Shown: positions 1-8,272, numbered from the stretch's first letter. The stretch is DNA of 52,351 bases from an uncultured SAR116 cluster alpha proteobacterium (GCA_902583715.1 CACHXC010000008.1:1-52351); one strand, 5' to 3'. Numbers and translations are program-made. Notes: generated from the letters alone by a model not told the origin.

Positions 1-1
1 C

Positions 2-709
2 TATACCAGCCAGACCAGCCTTGATGATGCCACCGCCTTGGCAAAAAATCTGGGCATTCAACTAGACAACATATCGATTGTGCCCGGCATGAAGGCTCTG
101 ACTGAGATGTTGGCTGAACAATTTGCCGGAACTGAAACGGGTATTGCTGAAGAAAATATCCAGTCACGGTTGCGTGGTTTGGTGCTGATGGCGATTTCTA
201 ACAAACATGGGTCTATGGTGTTGGCGACTGGCAATAAATCTGAATATGCGGCCGGCTATTCTACCTTATATGGCGACATGTGCGGTGGCTTTGCCCCGTT
301 AAAAGACATTTGGAAGGTGGATGTGTTTCGATTGTGCAGATGGCGCAACCAAGCCCTGCCGCGTGGTGCCGCTGGTCCTGACGGTGAGATCATCCCCGAC
401 CGGATTATCACCAAACCACCAACTGCCGAATTAAGGCCTGATCAAAAAGACAGCGACTCCTTGCCGCCTTATGAACGTTTAGATGCGATTATGGCGGCCT
501 TATGTGAAGAAATGGCGGATATTGATATGATTGTGGCGCGGGGCTTTGACCGTGACGAGGTCAGCCGTGCCAGTCAGCTTTTATTCCGGGCCGAATATAA
601 ACGCTTTCAAGCGGCGCCTGGGCCAAAAATGACGCCGGTGGCGTTTGGCCGTGATCGCCGTTTACCCCTGACCTCGGCGTTCAATCCGAACAGAAATGCC
701 GGATCGTGA
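2..709 (+). CDS. nadE: Glutamine-dependent NAD(+) synthetase, C-terminal part (5' end outside window)
   Basis: The last step of NAD synthesis: ATP-dependent amidation of deamido-NAD using glutamine-derived ammonia. The frame is open from base 2 and ends at TGA 707-709, so only the C-terminal synthetase part is here. Motifs of the family are plain: ENIQSRLRG, then LATGNKSE followed by GYSTLYGDMCGGFAPLKD, which line the deamido-NAD and ATP site. The P-loop (SGGxDS) and the glutaminase domain must lie upstream of the window. An internal ATG at 38 is not the real start because the preceding residues (YTSQTSLDDA) already match the family. gltX follows after 41 bp on the same strand. Confidence 0.93.
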   Translation, partial: YTSQTSLDDATALAKNLGIQLDNISIVPGMKALTEMLAEQFAGTETGIAEENIQSRLRGLVLMAISNKHGSMVLATGNKSEYAAGYSTLYGDMCGGFAPLKDIWKVDVFRLCRWRNQALPRGAAGPDGEIIPDRIITKPPTAELRPDQKDSDSLPPYERLDAIMAALCEEMADIDMIVARGFDRDEVSRASQLLFRAEYKRFQAAPGPKMTPVAFGRDRRLPLTSAFNPNRNAGS

Positions 710-750
710 TTTGACATGCACACGCGGTTTATGACCATGATGGAGCGAAT

Positions 751-2091
751 ATGAGTTCAGTCAAAGTCCGTTTTGCGCCAAGTCCGACTGGCCGACTTCA
801 TGTTGGTAATTTACGGACGGCACTGGTGAATTATCTTTTTGCGCGCAAACATGGTGGCAGTTTCATGTTGCGCATTGATGATACAGATGAAGAAAGGTCA
901 TCTGCCGAATTTGAAACCGCCATCAGAGACGATCTGAACTGGATGGGGATGGGCTGGGATTGTGAAGACCGGCAATCATCACGTTTAAAGAGGTATGATG
1001 AAGCGTTAGCACAGCTGGTGCAGGCTGGCCGTGCTTATGCGTGTTATGAAACGCCGGATGAATTGTCGCTCAAGCGCAAGGCTCAATTGTCGGCTGGACG
1101 CCCGCCTGTTTATGACCGCGCTGGATTGAAATTAACCGATCAGGAAAAAGCAAAATTAGAAGCTGACGGGCGCCGGCCCCATTGGCGCTTTTTGCTGAAT
1201 GATGCCGAGGTCAGCTGGCATGATATGGTGCGCGGTGATGTTGCCTATCACATGTCCAGCTCGTCAGATCCGGTATTGATGCGTGAAGATGGAAGGGTGA
1301 TATATACGCTGGCATCGGTGGTTGATGATATTGACCATGGTATCACCCATATCATCCGCGGCGAGGACCATGTCACGAATTCAGCCGCGCAAATACAGCT
1401 TTTTGAAGCCTTGGGCAGCTCTACCCCGATGATGGGGCATGTGGCCTTGCTTGCGGGTGCTGGCGGTGAAAATTTATCGAAACGGCTGGGCAGCCTGTCG
1501 ATTGACGTGTTGCGGCAAGATGGGATAGAGCCGGTGGTCATTGCCAGTTTGCTGGCCCGTATCGGCACCGCCGATCCAGTTGTGCCGCAAAGTCAATTAG
1601 CGGCAGTAATCGATAGTTTTGACCTTGGTAAATTTGGCCGGGCAACAGCAAAATTTGATCCGTCTGAGCTTATCAAGCTTAACAGTCAAATTGTGCAGGA
1701 ACTTGATTTTGCCGATGTTGAAACGCGGCTTGCTGATAGCGGCGTGACAGGTGATGCACAATTTTGGCTAGCGGTGCGGGGCAATCTGGCAACGGTAGAT
1801 GAAGCGCGGGTCTGGTGGAAGATCTGTACACAGCCGCTTACACCAGTTATTGACGCACCGATGGTTACAAATGCGGCGGCGGCATTATTGCCAGCGGGTG
1901 ATCTGAACAGCGCCGTATGGTCGTCTTGGACTAAATCAATAGCCGCTGAAACCGGGGTGAAGGGAAAAGGCTTGTTTATGCCGCTTCGTCTGGCTTTGAC
2001 AGGCCGGGACGCTGGGCCAGAAATCGCACCGCTATTGGCCATTATGGGCCGCAAGCGGGTGATTAGAAGATTGCAAGGCGATACCGCATGA
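751..2091 (+). CDS. gltX: Glutamyl-tRNA synthetase (class I)
   Basis: Charges tRNA-Glu with glutamate in the cytoplasm; many alphaproteobacteria lack GlnRS and also mischarge tRNA-Gln. The Rossmann fold starts at once with the HIGH-type motif (HVGN, residues 17-20 in PSPTGRLHVGN), then RIDDTDEERS (41-50). The KMSKS-type loop is NLSKRLGS (241-248), with Asn in place of the first Lys. At 446 aa it has the usual length. GGAG at 742-745 supports ATG 751. It overlaps cysS by 4 bp (ATGA), which suggests translational coupling. Alphaproteobacteria often have two GltX paralogues; which one this is cannot be settled here. Confidence 0.95.
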   Translation: MSSVKVRFAPSPTGRLHVGNLRTALVNYLFARKHGGSFMLRIDDTDEERSSAEFETAIRDDLNWMGMGWDCEDRQSSRLKRYDEALAQLVQAGRAYACYETPDELSLKRKAQLSAGRPPVYDRAGLKLTDQEKAKLEADGRRPHWRFLLNDAEVSWHDMVRGDVAYHMSSSSDPVLMREDGRVIYTLASVVDDIDHGITHIIRGEDHVTNSAAQIQLFEALGSSTPMMGHVALLAGAGGENLSKRLGSLSIDVLRQDGIEPVVIASLLARIGTADPVVPQSQLAAVIDSFDLGKFGRATAKFDPSELIKLNSQIVQELDFADVETRLADSGVTGDAQFWLAVRGNLATVDEARVWWKICTQPLTPVIDAPMVTNAAAALLPAGDLNSAVWSSWTKSIAAETGVKGKGLFMPLRLALTGRDAGPEIAPLLAIMGRKRVIRRLQGDTA

Positions 2092-3458
2092 AGGTGATGC
2101 AACTTTACAATACTCTGACCCGGCAAAAACAATCATTTGCACCGATTGATCCATCGCATGTGCGTGTTTATGCCTGCGGCCCCACTGTTTATGGGCGCAT
2201 TCATGTTGGAAATGCGCGGCCAATTGTGGTGTTTGATGTGTTGGTGCGGGTATTGCGCCGGCTCTATGACCGCGTCACCTATGTGCGCAACATCACCGAC
2301 GTTGATGATAAAATTAACGAACGCGCCGCGACAAATGGACAGTCGATTACAGATTTATGTAATGAAACCATTGCAAGTTTTCATGCTGATACCGCAGCCC
2401 TAGGGGCTGAACCCCCGGATGTTGAACCGCGGGCCACGCATCATATTGACGAGATGATTGCGATGATCTCTTTGTTGATTGACAAGGGGCACGCCTATGT
2501 CGCTGATGGGCATGTCTTGTTTCAAGTGTCCACCATGGACAATTATGGGGCGCTGTCAAAACGCAGTATAGACGATATGATCGCTGGCGCCCGTGTTGAG
2601 GTTGCCCCCTATAAACGCGCAGCTGAAGATTTTGTCTTGTGGAAGCCGAGTGTGCCCGAACAACCCGGGTGGGACAGCCCATGGGGGCGTGGGCGCCCGG
2701 GCTGGCATATTGAATGTTCGGCGATGGCAAAAACCTATCTTGGTGAATTGTTTGATATTCATGCTGGTGGGTTGGATTTAATTTTTCCACATCATGAGAA
2801 TGAAATTGCACAAAGCTGTTGTGCGCATGGCACCAGCCATATGGCCAACTATTGGCTACATAATGGCTTTGTCACTATGAATGATGAAAAAATGTCAAAA
2901 TCACTTGGCAACATCATTACCGTTGAAGAAGCGACAAGCCGCTATCGTCCAGAAGTGGTGCGGGCCGCCCTGTTGTCGGCGCATTACCGCGCGCCTCTCG
3001 ATTTGTCTGACAGCACCATGCAAGACGCGCATAATAGTCTGGACCGTTTATACCGGGCGGCGGGCACAGCTGAAATCTCAGATGATCGCGTTGATGACGA
3101 GTTTCTGGCTTGTCTGTGTGATGATTTAAATACACCGGCGGCCTTGGCACGGCTTCATGAACTTGCACGGTTGGCCAACAAAAGAGATCAGGTCGCGGCC
3201 ATAGCATTAAAATCAAGTGCCGCTCTTCTTGGTTTGTTGCGGCAGGAGGGCGATGTATGGGCAAAAGGCGCAGGCAGTGTCAGCGGTGGTGATGACAAGC
3301 GCTTGGATGACACCGCCATTGATGCCGAAATTGCCGCGCGCAATGCAGCACGTACCGCGCGTGATTTTGCCAAGGCTGATGCCATTCGCGACGCGCTTGC
3401 AGACGCTGGCATCATTCTTGAAGATGGGCAGGATGGAACCAGTTGGCGGCGTAGCTAG
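2088..3458 (+). CDS. cysS: Cysteinyl-tRNA synthetase
   Basis: Charges tRNA-Cys. Class I synthetase of 456 aa, the normal size. Visible: a zinc-ligand Cys30 just before the HIGH-type motif HVGN (39-42), a second zinc cluster region with HIECSAMA and FPHHENEIAQSCCAHG, and a canonical KMSKSLGN loop from residue 268. The C-terminal helical anticodon-binding part ends with FAKADAIRDALADAGI, typical for CysRS. The start overlaps the gltX stop (ATGA at 2088-2091), so the two synthetase genes are probably co-translated. Confidence 0.97.
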   Translation: MKVMQLYNTLTRQKQSFAPIDPSHVRVYACGPTVYGRIHVGNARPIVVFDVLVRVLRRLYDRVTYVRNITDVDDKINERAATNGQSITDLCNETIASFHADTAALGAEPPDVEPRATHHIDEMIAMISLLIDKGHAYVADGHVLFQVSTMDNYGALSKRSIDDMIAGARVEVAPYKRAAEDFVLWKPSVPEQPGWDSPWGRGRPGWHIECSAMAKTYLGELFDIHAGGLDLIFPHHENEIAQSCCAHGTSHMANYWLHNGFVTMNDEKMSKSLGNIITVEEATSRYRPEVVRAALLSAHYRAPLDLSDSTMQDAHNSLDRLYRAAGTAEISDDRVDDEFLACLCDDLNTPAALARLHELARLANKRDQVAAIALKSSAALLGLLRQEGDVWAKGAGSVSGGDDKRLDDTAIDAEIAARNAARTARDFAKADAIRDALADAGIILEDGQDGTSWRRS

Positions 3459-3564
3459 TTTTTTCATTGCAGATTTGCTAGACCAACCAAATTGAAAATA
3501 ATAATCACGACTGACGGCCCAAGGAAAAACCTGCCCCGTGACATCTGTGATGTGGAGCAAAACG

Positions 3565-5181
3565 ATGAGTGGCGAAAAAATATGGTTGTTTGATACCACT
3601 TTGCGCGATGGTGGCCAGACCCGCGGCGTTGATTTTTCGCGCGCCGACAAAATGGCGATTGCCCACGCACTGGATGATATCGGTATTGATTATATTGAGG
3701 GTGGCTGGCCGGGGGCCAACCCCACTGACGATGCGTTTTTTGCCAAACCGCCACAACTGAAAACAGCGAAATTATTTGCTTTTGGGATGACCCGCAGGGG
3801 CGGGCGCAGTGCGGCGAATGACCCTGGTCTAAATGCAGTCATTGATGCTGAAGTCGGTGGGACATGCTTGGTGGGTAAAACCTGGGATTTTCACGTTGAA
3901 ACAGCGTTAAACACAACGCTGGATGAAAATCTACTGATGATCCGGGAGTCGCTAGCGGCAGCCAAAAAACGCGGCCGCGAACCTATGTTTGATTGTGAAC
4001 ATTTTTTTGATGGCTATAAAAACAACCCAGATTTTGCCCTTGATTGTGTGCAGGCCGCGCATGAAGGCGGGGCAAGCTGGGTGGTCTTGTGTGACACCAA
4101 TGGTGGCACCTTGCCGGACACCGTTTTTGATATTGTGCAGGCGGTGAAAACCGCCCTGCCAGATGTTAATCTGGGCATTCATTGTCATAATGACTCTGGG
4201 GTGGCGGTGGCTAATTCATTGGCGGCAATTGCGGCTGGGGCCCGTCAGGTACAAGGCACAATCAATGGGATTGGCGAACGGTGCGGCAATGCTGATCTGA
4301 TCAGCCTGATCCCAACATTGGTATTGAAATCTGATTATGTGACTTCGGTATCAGAAGACAATTTGCCTCGGCTCATGGGATTGTCGCGCCTGCTTGATGA
4401 AAGGCTGGGACGGACACCGAATGCGCACGCCCCTTATGTTGGGGCGGCGGCATTTGCGCATAAAGGCGGGTTGCACGCATCAGCGGCGCAAAAAGACCCG
4501 CGCACCTATGAACATGTGCCGCCAGAAAAAGTTGGCAATGAGCGGCAGTATCTTGTCTCAGATCAAGCAGGCCGGTCTAACATGCTGGCACGCTTTGCCA
4601 TGTTGGGGATCGAGATTGATGCCAAAGACCAACGCATTGATAAATTGATCAGCGTTGTAAAAGACAAAGAATTTCAAGGCTGGGCCTTTGATTCAGCCGA
4701 GGCAAGTTTTGAACTGCTGGCCCGCCGCATGTTTAATGATGTGCCGGACTATTTCCGTATTGGCCGGTTTCGGGTTATGGATGAGCGCCGGTTTAATGCC
4801 CGCGGTGATTTGGTTGTGGAGTCAGAAGCCACGGCAACTATTTTTGTTGGTGACCAGTCATTTCATGAGGTGGCAGTTGGTAACGGGCCGGTGAATGCTG
4901 TTGATACAGCCATGCGCAAAGCTCTGGTAGCCGCCTATCCAACATTGGCCAACGTCGAGCTTGTCGATTATAAGGTGCGAATTTTGGATGCAGTAGAGGG
5001 GCGGGCGGGTACCGGTGCGATGACCCGTGTCTTTATAGAATTTTGCGTCCCTGACGGCACTGTATGGCGCACTGTTGGCGTATCCACCAATATCATTGAT
5101 GCGTCGGTTGCCGCGCTTGGTGATGGGATGATCTGGAAATTATTACACGACAAGGTTGCAGACCCGAAAGCAAAGGCCTGA
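3565..5181 (+). CDS. cimA: (R)-citramalate synthase (CimA)
   Basis: Condenses pyruvate and acetyl-CoA to citramalate, the threonine-independent entry into isoleucine synthesis. The N-terminal HMGL-like TIM barrel opens with LFDTTLRDGGQTRGV and carries the metal-binding HCHNDSGVAVANSLAAI. HKGGLHASA follows in the middle, then a LeuA-type regulatory domain (roughly residues 380-530) that in the family senses isoleucine or leucine. I chose ATG 3565 (538 aa) because GGAG lies at 3554-3557 with 7-nt spacing; in-frame GTG 3538 and ATG 3550 are less likely. It could be misnamed 2-isopropylmalate synthase, but the length and DGGQTRGV sequence fit the CimA branch. Confidence 0.9.
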   Translation: MSGEKIWLFDTTLRDGGQTRGVDFSRADKMAIAHALDDIGIDYIEGGWPGANPTDDAFFAKPPQLKTAKLFAFGMTRRGGRSAANDPGLNAVIDAEVGGTCLVGKTWDFHVETALNTTLDENLLMIRESLAAAKKRGREPMFDCEHFFDGYKNNPDFALDCVQAAHEGGASWVVLCDTNGGTLPDTVFDIVQAVKTALPDVNLGIHCHNDSGVAVANSLAAIAAGARQVQGTINGIGERCGNADLISLIPTLVLKSDYVTSVSEDNLPRLMGLSRLLDERLGRTPNAHAPYVGAAAFAHKGGLHASAAQKDPRTYEHVPPEKVGNERQYLVSDQAGRSNMLARFAMLGIEIDAKDQRIDKLISVVKDKEFQGWAFDSAEASFELLARRMFNDVPDYFRIGRFRVMDERRFNARGDLVVESEATATIFVGDQSFHEVAVGNGPVNAVDTAMRKALVAAYPTLANVELVDYKVRILDAVEGRAGTGAMTRVFIEFCVPDGTVWRTVGVSTNIIDASVAALGDGMIWKLLHDKVADPKAKA

Positions 5182-5187
5182 CCGGTT

Positions 5188-5973
5188 ATGGGCCATGATA
5201 TTCAAACCGTCCCCCCTGTTGTGATTCTGGCGCGTCCGCAGATGGGCGAGAATATTGGTGCCGCGGCACGGGCAATGATGAATTGCGGTCTGTCGGATCT
5301 TCGGCTTGTCGCACCGCGTGATGGCTGGCCAAATGCTGCGGCGTTACCCATGGCGGCAGGCGGTAAATCGATCATCAAACATGCTCGTGTGTTTGATACG
5401 GTGGCTGCCGCCACCCATGATATCAGCTTTCTCGCAGCAACGTCAGCGCGGCGCCGTGATCTAGCCATTCGGTCAAGCGATCCACGACACGCCGCGGCGA
5501 TGATTGTGGCGCATACCAGCCAATCGCATGGCAAGGCGGCGTCTGATCGTAAACATGCCGCCATATTATTTGGACCAGAGGCCTCCGGCCTTGATAATGA
5601 TGAAGTTGTTCTAGCTGATATTCTGGTGACAGCGTCACTAAATCCAGATTACCCGTCCTTAAATTTGGCGCAGGGTGTGTTATTGCTGGCATGGGAATGG
5701 CGTATGGCCTCCCAGAGCGCCGCCGATCAAAACCAAGACAAGCTGGTGAACCCGGTCCGTCTAGAGGACCGCGCATCAGCTGCCGAGCGTGATTTTTTCT
5801 ACAATAGGCTGGAAACCGCGCTTGATGATGGTGGTTTTTTTATCGCGCCGGATATGATGGCAACCGTCAAACGCAATATTCGGGCATTGTTCAGCCGTGC
5901 TGGTCTGAGCAAACGGGAAATCAACACGCTTCACGGCGTTTTGCAAGCCTTGACAAGCCAGCGTAAATCCTAG
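5188..5973 (+). CDS. trmJ: tRNA (cytidine/uridine-2'-O)-methyltransferase, TrmJ-type SPOUT enzyme
   Basis: SPOUT-class RNA methyltransferase expected to 2'-O-methylate position 32 of tRNAs with SAM. Motif 1 (ARPQMGENIGAAARAMMNCG) lies near the N-terminus. The SAM-binding trefoil knot is built from LFGPEASGLDNDE and PDYPSLNLAQGVLL. The C-terminal tail with RNIRALFSRAGLSKREI is the helical extension typical of TrmJ and absent from TrmL. It starts 6 bp after the cimA stop, so it is likely in the same transcript. Length 261 aa is normal. Confidence 0.88.
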   Translation: MGHDIQTVPPVVILARPQMGENIGAAARAMMNCGLSDLRLVAPRDGWPNAAALPMAAGGKSIIKHARVFDTVAAATHDISFLAATSARRRDLAIRSSDPRHAAAMIVAHTSQSHGKAASDRKHAAILFGPEASGLDNDEVVLADILVTASLNPDYPSLNLAQGVLLLAWEWRMASQSAADQNQDKLVNPVRLEDRASAAERDFFYNRLETALDDGGFFIAPDMMATVKRNIRALFSRAGLSKREINTLHGVLQALTSQRKS

Positions 5974-5988
5974 GTTTGGTCGATCTTA

Positions 5989-6032
5989 TGCCAGCCGGGT
6001 GCCAGCCAAGTGCCAGCCAGATGACAGCCGCG
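5989..6032 (+). repeat. 11-bp imperfect tandem repeat, four copies
   Basis: Just after the trmJ stop lie four head-to-tail 11-mers: TGCCAGCCGGG (5989-5999), TGCCAGCCAAG (6000-6010), TGCCAGCCAGA (6011-6021) and TGACAGCCGCG (6022-6032). The core TGCCAGCC is exact in three copies. The array ends about 19 bp before the predicted rpsD promoter. It may be a replication-slippage microsatellite or a binding array; the sequence alone does not decide. Confidence 0.85.
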
Positions 6033-6050
6033 TCGCCGGCGCGAAGATGG

Positions 6051-6079
6051 TTGACAAATACCGGTAATCTGCCTAGTTT
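6051..6079 (+). promoter_or_regulatory. Predicted sigma-70 promoter of rpsD
   Basis: Perfect -35 hexamer TTGACA (6051-6056), 17-bp spacer, and TAGTTT (6074-6079) as a weak -10. It would give a leader of about 100 nt before the rpsD start at 6190. Confidence 0.55.
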
Positions 6080-6099
6080 GCGCACATTCTCGGGAACGT

Positions 6100-6164
6100 G
6101 GATTGCACCAGCGGGGTGTGATACCGGTGACTTTGTCGATAATATGGTGAGGTGACCCTACCGG
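6100..6164 (+). promoter_or_regulatory. Structured 5' leader of rpsD
   Basis: In the predicted rpsD leader, ATTGCACC (6102-6109) pairs with GGTGTGAT (6115-6122) over a 5-nt loop with two G-U pairs. The flanking GG (6100-6101) pairs with CC (6124-6125) across a bulged A. A second possible pairing is CCGGT (6124-6128) with ACCGG (6160-6164), which competes at its edge. S4 autoregulates through leader RNA folds in other bacteria; a similar role here is inference. Confidence 0.35.
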
Positions 6165-6189
6165 GGCAACAACGAAAAGGAGCCAGTTC

Positions 6190-6816
6190 ATGGCAAAATC
6201 TGATCATAAGCGGCATGCTGCGAAACATAAAATTGACCGCCGCCTTGGTGTGAATCTGTGGGGTCGTCCAAAATCACCTGTCAATGCCCGTGAATATGGC
6301 CCCGGCCAGCACGGTCAGCGCCGCAGAAAGCCTACTGACTTTGGTGTGCAGCTTATGGCCAAGCAAAAGCTGAAAGGCTATTATGGCAATATCGGTGAAA
6401 AACAATTTAAAAAATATTATAATGAGGCGGTGCGACGCAAAGGCGATACAGGTCAAAATCTGGTGGGAATTCTGGAATGTCGTCTTGATGCCATGCTTTA
6501 TCGCGCAAAACTCGTCCCAACAGTGTTTTCTGCGCGCCAGACCATTAACCATGGTCACGTGTTGCTGAACGGTAAGCGCTGTAATATTGCGTCGGTTTTG
6601 CTAAAGCCCGGTGATGAAATTACTTTAAGAGACAAAGCTAAAACCATTCCGGCGGTGCTTGATGCCATCGCATCTGTTGAACGTGACGTGCCTGAATATG
6701 TTGAAGTCGATCACAATAAATTCAGTGCCAAATTTGTTCGGGTACCATCTCTGGACGAAGTGCCTTATCCAGTTCAAATGGAACCAAACCTGGTTGTCGA
6801 ATATTACTCACGGTAA
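6190..6816 (+). CDS. rpsD: 30S ribosomal protein S4
   Basis: Primary 16S rRNA binder that nucleates assembly of the 30S body. The N-terminal part with [24 protein letters not shown] is diagnostic of bacterial S4. The S4 RNA-binding domain (about residues 97-160) includes [19 protein letters not shown] and [11 protein letters not shown]. The protein ends VEYYSR, as expected. The four-Cys zinc motif is absent, so this is the C-minus form. A strong Shine-Dalgarno (GGAG at 6179-6182) sits before ATG 6190. It stands alone with its own promoter, not in the alpha operon, as is usual in alphaproteobacteria. Confidence 0.98.
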   Translation: MAKSDHKRHAAKHKIDRRLGVNLWGRPKSPVNAREYGPGQHGQRRRKPTDFGVQLMAKQKLKGYYGNIGEKQFKKYYNEAVRRKGDTGQNLVGILECRLDAMLYRAKLVPTVFSARQTINHGHVLLNGKRCNIASVLLKPGDEITLRDKAKTIPAVLDAIASVERDVPEYVEVDHNKFSAKFVRVPSLDEVPYPVQMEPNLVVEYYSR

Positions 6817-6821
6817 GTGAT

Positions 6822-6838
6822 GCAGGCGGGTGGCCTGC
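6822..6838 (+). terminator. Short hairpin directly after rpsD
   Basis: GCAGGC (6822-6827) and GCCTGC (6833-6838) form a perfect 6-bp stem with a 5-nt loop, starting 5 bp after the stop. There is no T-run, so it is at best a weak or factor-assisted terminator or an mRNA 3' end stabiliser. Confidence 0.35.
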
Positions 6839-6905
6839 GATGATGTAAATAGTCATTTCCCCAAGCGTCACAACACAGCTGTCCGGCGTTTTTTAATGCC
6901 CGTGG

Positions 6906-7000
6906 CCCCTATCAGCCGCAGTTTGTTTGACTGGGAGCTGATGGGGAACTGACGGTGTAGCCAGTAATGGGGATGTTGAAATTGCGTCCCCTTTGTCAGT
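6906..7000. other. Two adjacent inverted-repeat arms; candidate structured RNA
   Basis: This is the main content of the 402-bp gap between rpsD and the next gene (6817-7218). Arm 1 is CCCC (6906-6909), bulged T, ATCAGC (6911-6916), CAGT (6919-6922), a 7-nt loop, ACTG (6930-6933), GCTGAT (6937-6942), GGGG (6943-6946): 14 pairs. Arm 2 is ACTGAC (6948-6953) with GTCAGT (6995-7000), enclosing GGGGA (6969-6973) with TCCCC (6987-6991). The arms are separated by one base. T-rich bases follow (7001-7008). No good promoter is visible just upstream. It may be a 3' UTR fold, a terminator pair or a small RNA. Confidence 0.45.
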
Positions 7001-7059
7001 ATTGTTTTAAAAAAATGCTGCATAAAAACCATTAACCCATAAAAATATCCGATAGTTTG

Positions 7060-7077
7060 CCGTCATGGGGCATACGG
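7060..7077. other. Bulged inverted repeat in the rpsD downstream gap
   Basis: CCGT (7060-7063) and ATG (7065-7067) pair with CAT (7071-7073) and ACGG (7074-7077), with one bulged C and a 3-nt loop. No T-run follows. The rest of the gap (7078-7218) shows nothing I can support. Confidence 0.25.
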
Positions 7078-7218
7078 TTGAAGAAGTCGGCTGGGGGGTT
7101 TATCTGGAAAAATAGGACATATGCTGGCCATTAGCCGCGCCAGTATCATTAGGTGCCAGAGACAGTGGGTGCGAGACTAAACAAATGCTAAATAAAAAAC
7201 CAAGCCGGGCAGATTAAG

Positions 7219-7605
7219 ATGATGGAAACCGACTCAGCACTTGATAAAAATGGATGGCCTGAGCGTTATTTCGCGGTGATTTTTACAGCACAGCGTAGCC
7301 TAAGCGGTGATGACATATATGATTTGACGGCCGACCGCATGGTCTGGCTGGCCCAGCGCCAACCCGGATTTTTAGGGGTCGAGTCGGTAGGAGGGGATGA
7401 CGGTATTGGTATCACTGTGTCTTATTGGGTAGACCGTCAAGCGATTGCCAACTGGCGTCAACATGCCGAGCATCTGGCGGCACAAGCCCTTGGCCGTCAG
7501 GAATTTTATGATTGGTACCGGATACGTGTGGCCGAAGTGGTGTCAGAGCGTAGCTTTATCGCCGATACAATTGTCAAAAACAGTGAGCTGGACCGAGACA
7601 TATAA
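7219..7605 (+). CDS. Antibiotic-biosynthesis-monooxygenase (ABM) fold family protein
   Basis: Small dimeric ferredoxin-like alpha+beta barrel protein of the ABM superfamily, 128 aa. Family marks: RYFAVIFTAQRS at the start of strand 1, LAQRQPGFLGVESV in the middle, then TVSYWVDRQAIANWRQHAEH and FYDWYRIRVAEV near the C-terminus. Homologues of this type are common as stand-alone proteins of unknown substrate; some relatives degrade haem or quinones. ATG 7219 and ATG 7222 are adjacent and no strong ribosome site separates them. It converges on grxD, the stops 10 bp apart. The specific reaction is not known. Confidence 0.75.
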   Translation: MMETDSALDKNGWPERYFAVIFTAQRSLSGDDIYDLTADRMVWLAQRQPGFLGVESVGGDDGIGITVSYWVDRQAIANWRQHAEHLAAQALGRQEFYDWYRIRVAEVVSERSFIADTIVKNSELDRDI

Positions 7606-7615
7606 AGCCAATGGC

Positions 7616-7954
7616 CTAATTTGGCCGCGCGTCAATGCCGTGTGTCTGGAACATTTCAGTCAACTCGCCTGACTCATACATCTCGCGGATGATATCACAG
7701 CCGCCGACAAATTCGCCCTTCACATAAAGCTGGGGGATGGTCGGCCAATCTGAATAGGCTTTGATGCCTTCGCGGATGCTGTCATCTTCAAGTACATTAA
7801 TGCCGCGAAATTTTACCCCAAGATGCGACAAGACGCCTACAACCGCGGCTGAAAAACCACATTGAGGGAAAATCGGCGTTCCCTTCATGAACAGCACAAC
7901 AGACTCACTGGCAATTTCGTTGTCGATACGGTTTTTTAAGGCGTCGTCCAACAT
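7616..7954 (-). CDS. grxD: Monothiol glutaredoxin, CGFS type
   Basis: Binds and passes on [2Fe-2S] clusters, with glutathione as co-ligand, rather than acting as a disulfide reductase. The single-Cys active site CGFS is at residues 32-35, after MKGTPIFPQ. YVKGEFVGGCDI further on is the glutathione-binding region. The length of 112 aa matches single-domain GrxD/Grx4. It lies 50 bp downstream of bolA on the same strand; BolA and CGFS glutaredoxins form a known heterodimer. Confidence 0.95.
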   Translation of the reverse strand: MLDDALKNRIDNEIASESVVLFMKGTPIFPQCGFSAAVVGVLSHLGVKFRGINVLEDDSIREGIKAYSDWPTIPQLYVKGEFVGGCDIIREMYESGELTEMFQTHGIDARPN

Positions 7955-8004
7955 GATTTAGTTCCTCGCTTCAGGTGGTTTGCAATAATGTAACTAAACG
8001 GCGG

Positions 8005-8238
8005 TTAGGCGGGTGTAGATGTCTGGAGTGCTAGCGCATGCAACTCGCCGCCCATACGCCCCCCCAGAGCGTTATAGACCATTTGGTGCTGTTGCACACG
8101 ATTTTTACCGGCAAAGGCAGATGATACTACCTGGCAAGCATAATGGTCACCATCACCGCGCAGATCCTCAATGGTGATCACGGCATCGGGAAAAGCGGCT
8201 TTGATCAGCGCTTCGATTTCACTTGCTTGCATCGCCAT
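8005..8238 (-). CDS. bolA: BolA family protein
   Basis: 77-aa BolA/IbaG-type protein, expected to pair with the CGFS glutaredoxin in iron-sulfur trafficking or iron sensing. Marks: the beta-alpha start with IEALIKAAFPDAVITIEDLRGDGDHY, then the helix-turn-helix-like loop KNRVQQHQMVYNALGG, ending GGELHALALQT. It lies between purL (34 bp upstream) and grxD on the minus strand, the usual alphaproteobacterial order. Confidence 0.92.
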   Translation of the reverse strand: MAMQASEIEALIKAAFPDAVITIEDLRGDGDHYACQVVSSAFAGKNRVQQHQMVYNALGGRMGGELHALALQTSTPA

Positions 8239-8272
8239 TGGCTTGTCCTTTGTCTTTTTTGTGTCGGCAGCG

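Noticed and set aside
1248-1568. 106-aa minus ORF inside gltX, and similar long antisense ORFs inside pur, fab and rad genes
   Set aside because: They mirror the codon structure of the real gene on the other strand and lack ribosome sites or family motifs.
3474-3505. Promoter upstream of cimA (TTGCTA with AT-rich -10)
   Set aside because: The match is too weak and the gap too AT-rich to separate from chance.
5989-6032. CRISPR array
   Set aside because: Units are 11 bp with no spacers; it is a plain tandem repeat.
7616-7640. Terminator between the ABM gene and grxD
   Set aside because: Only a 4-bp GGCC stem and no T-run.
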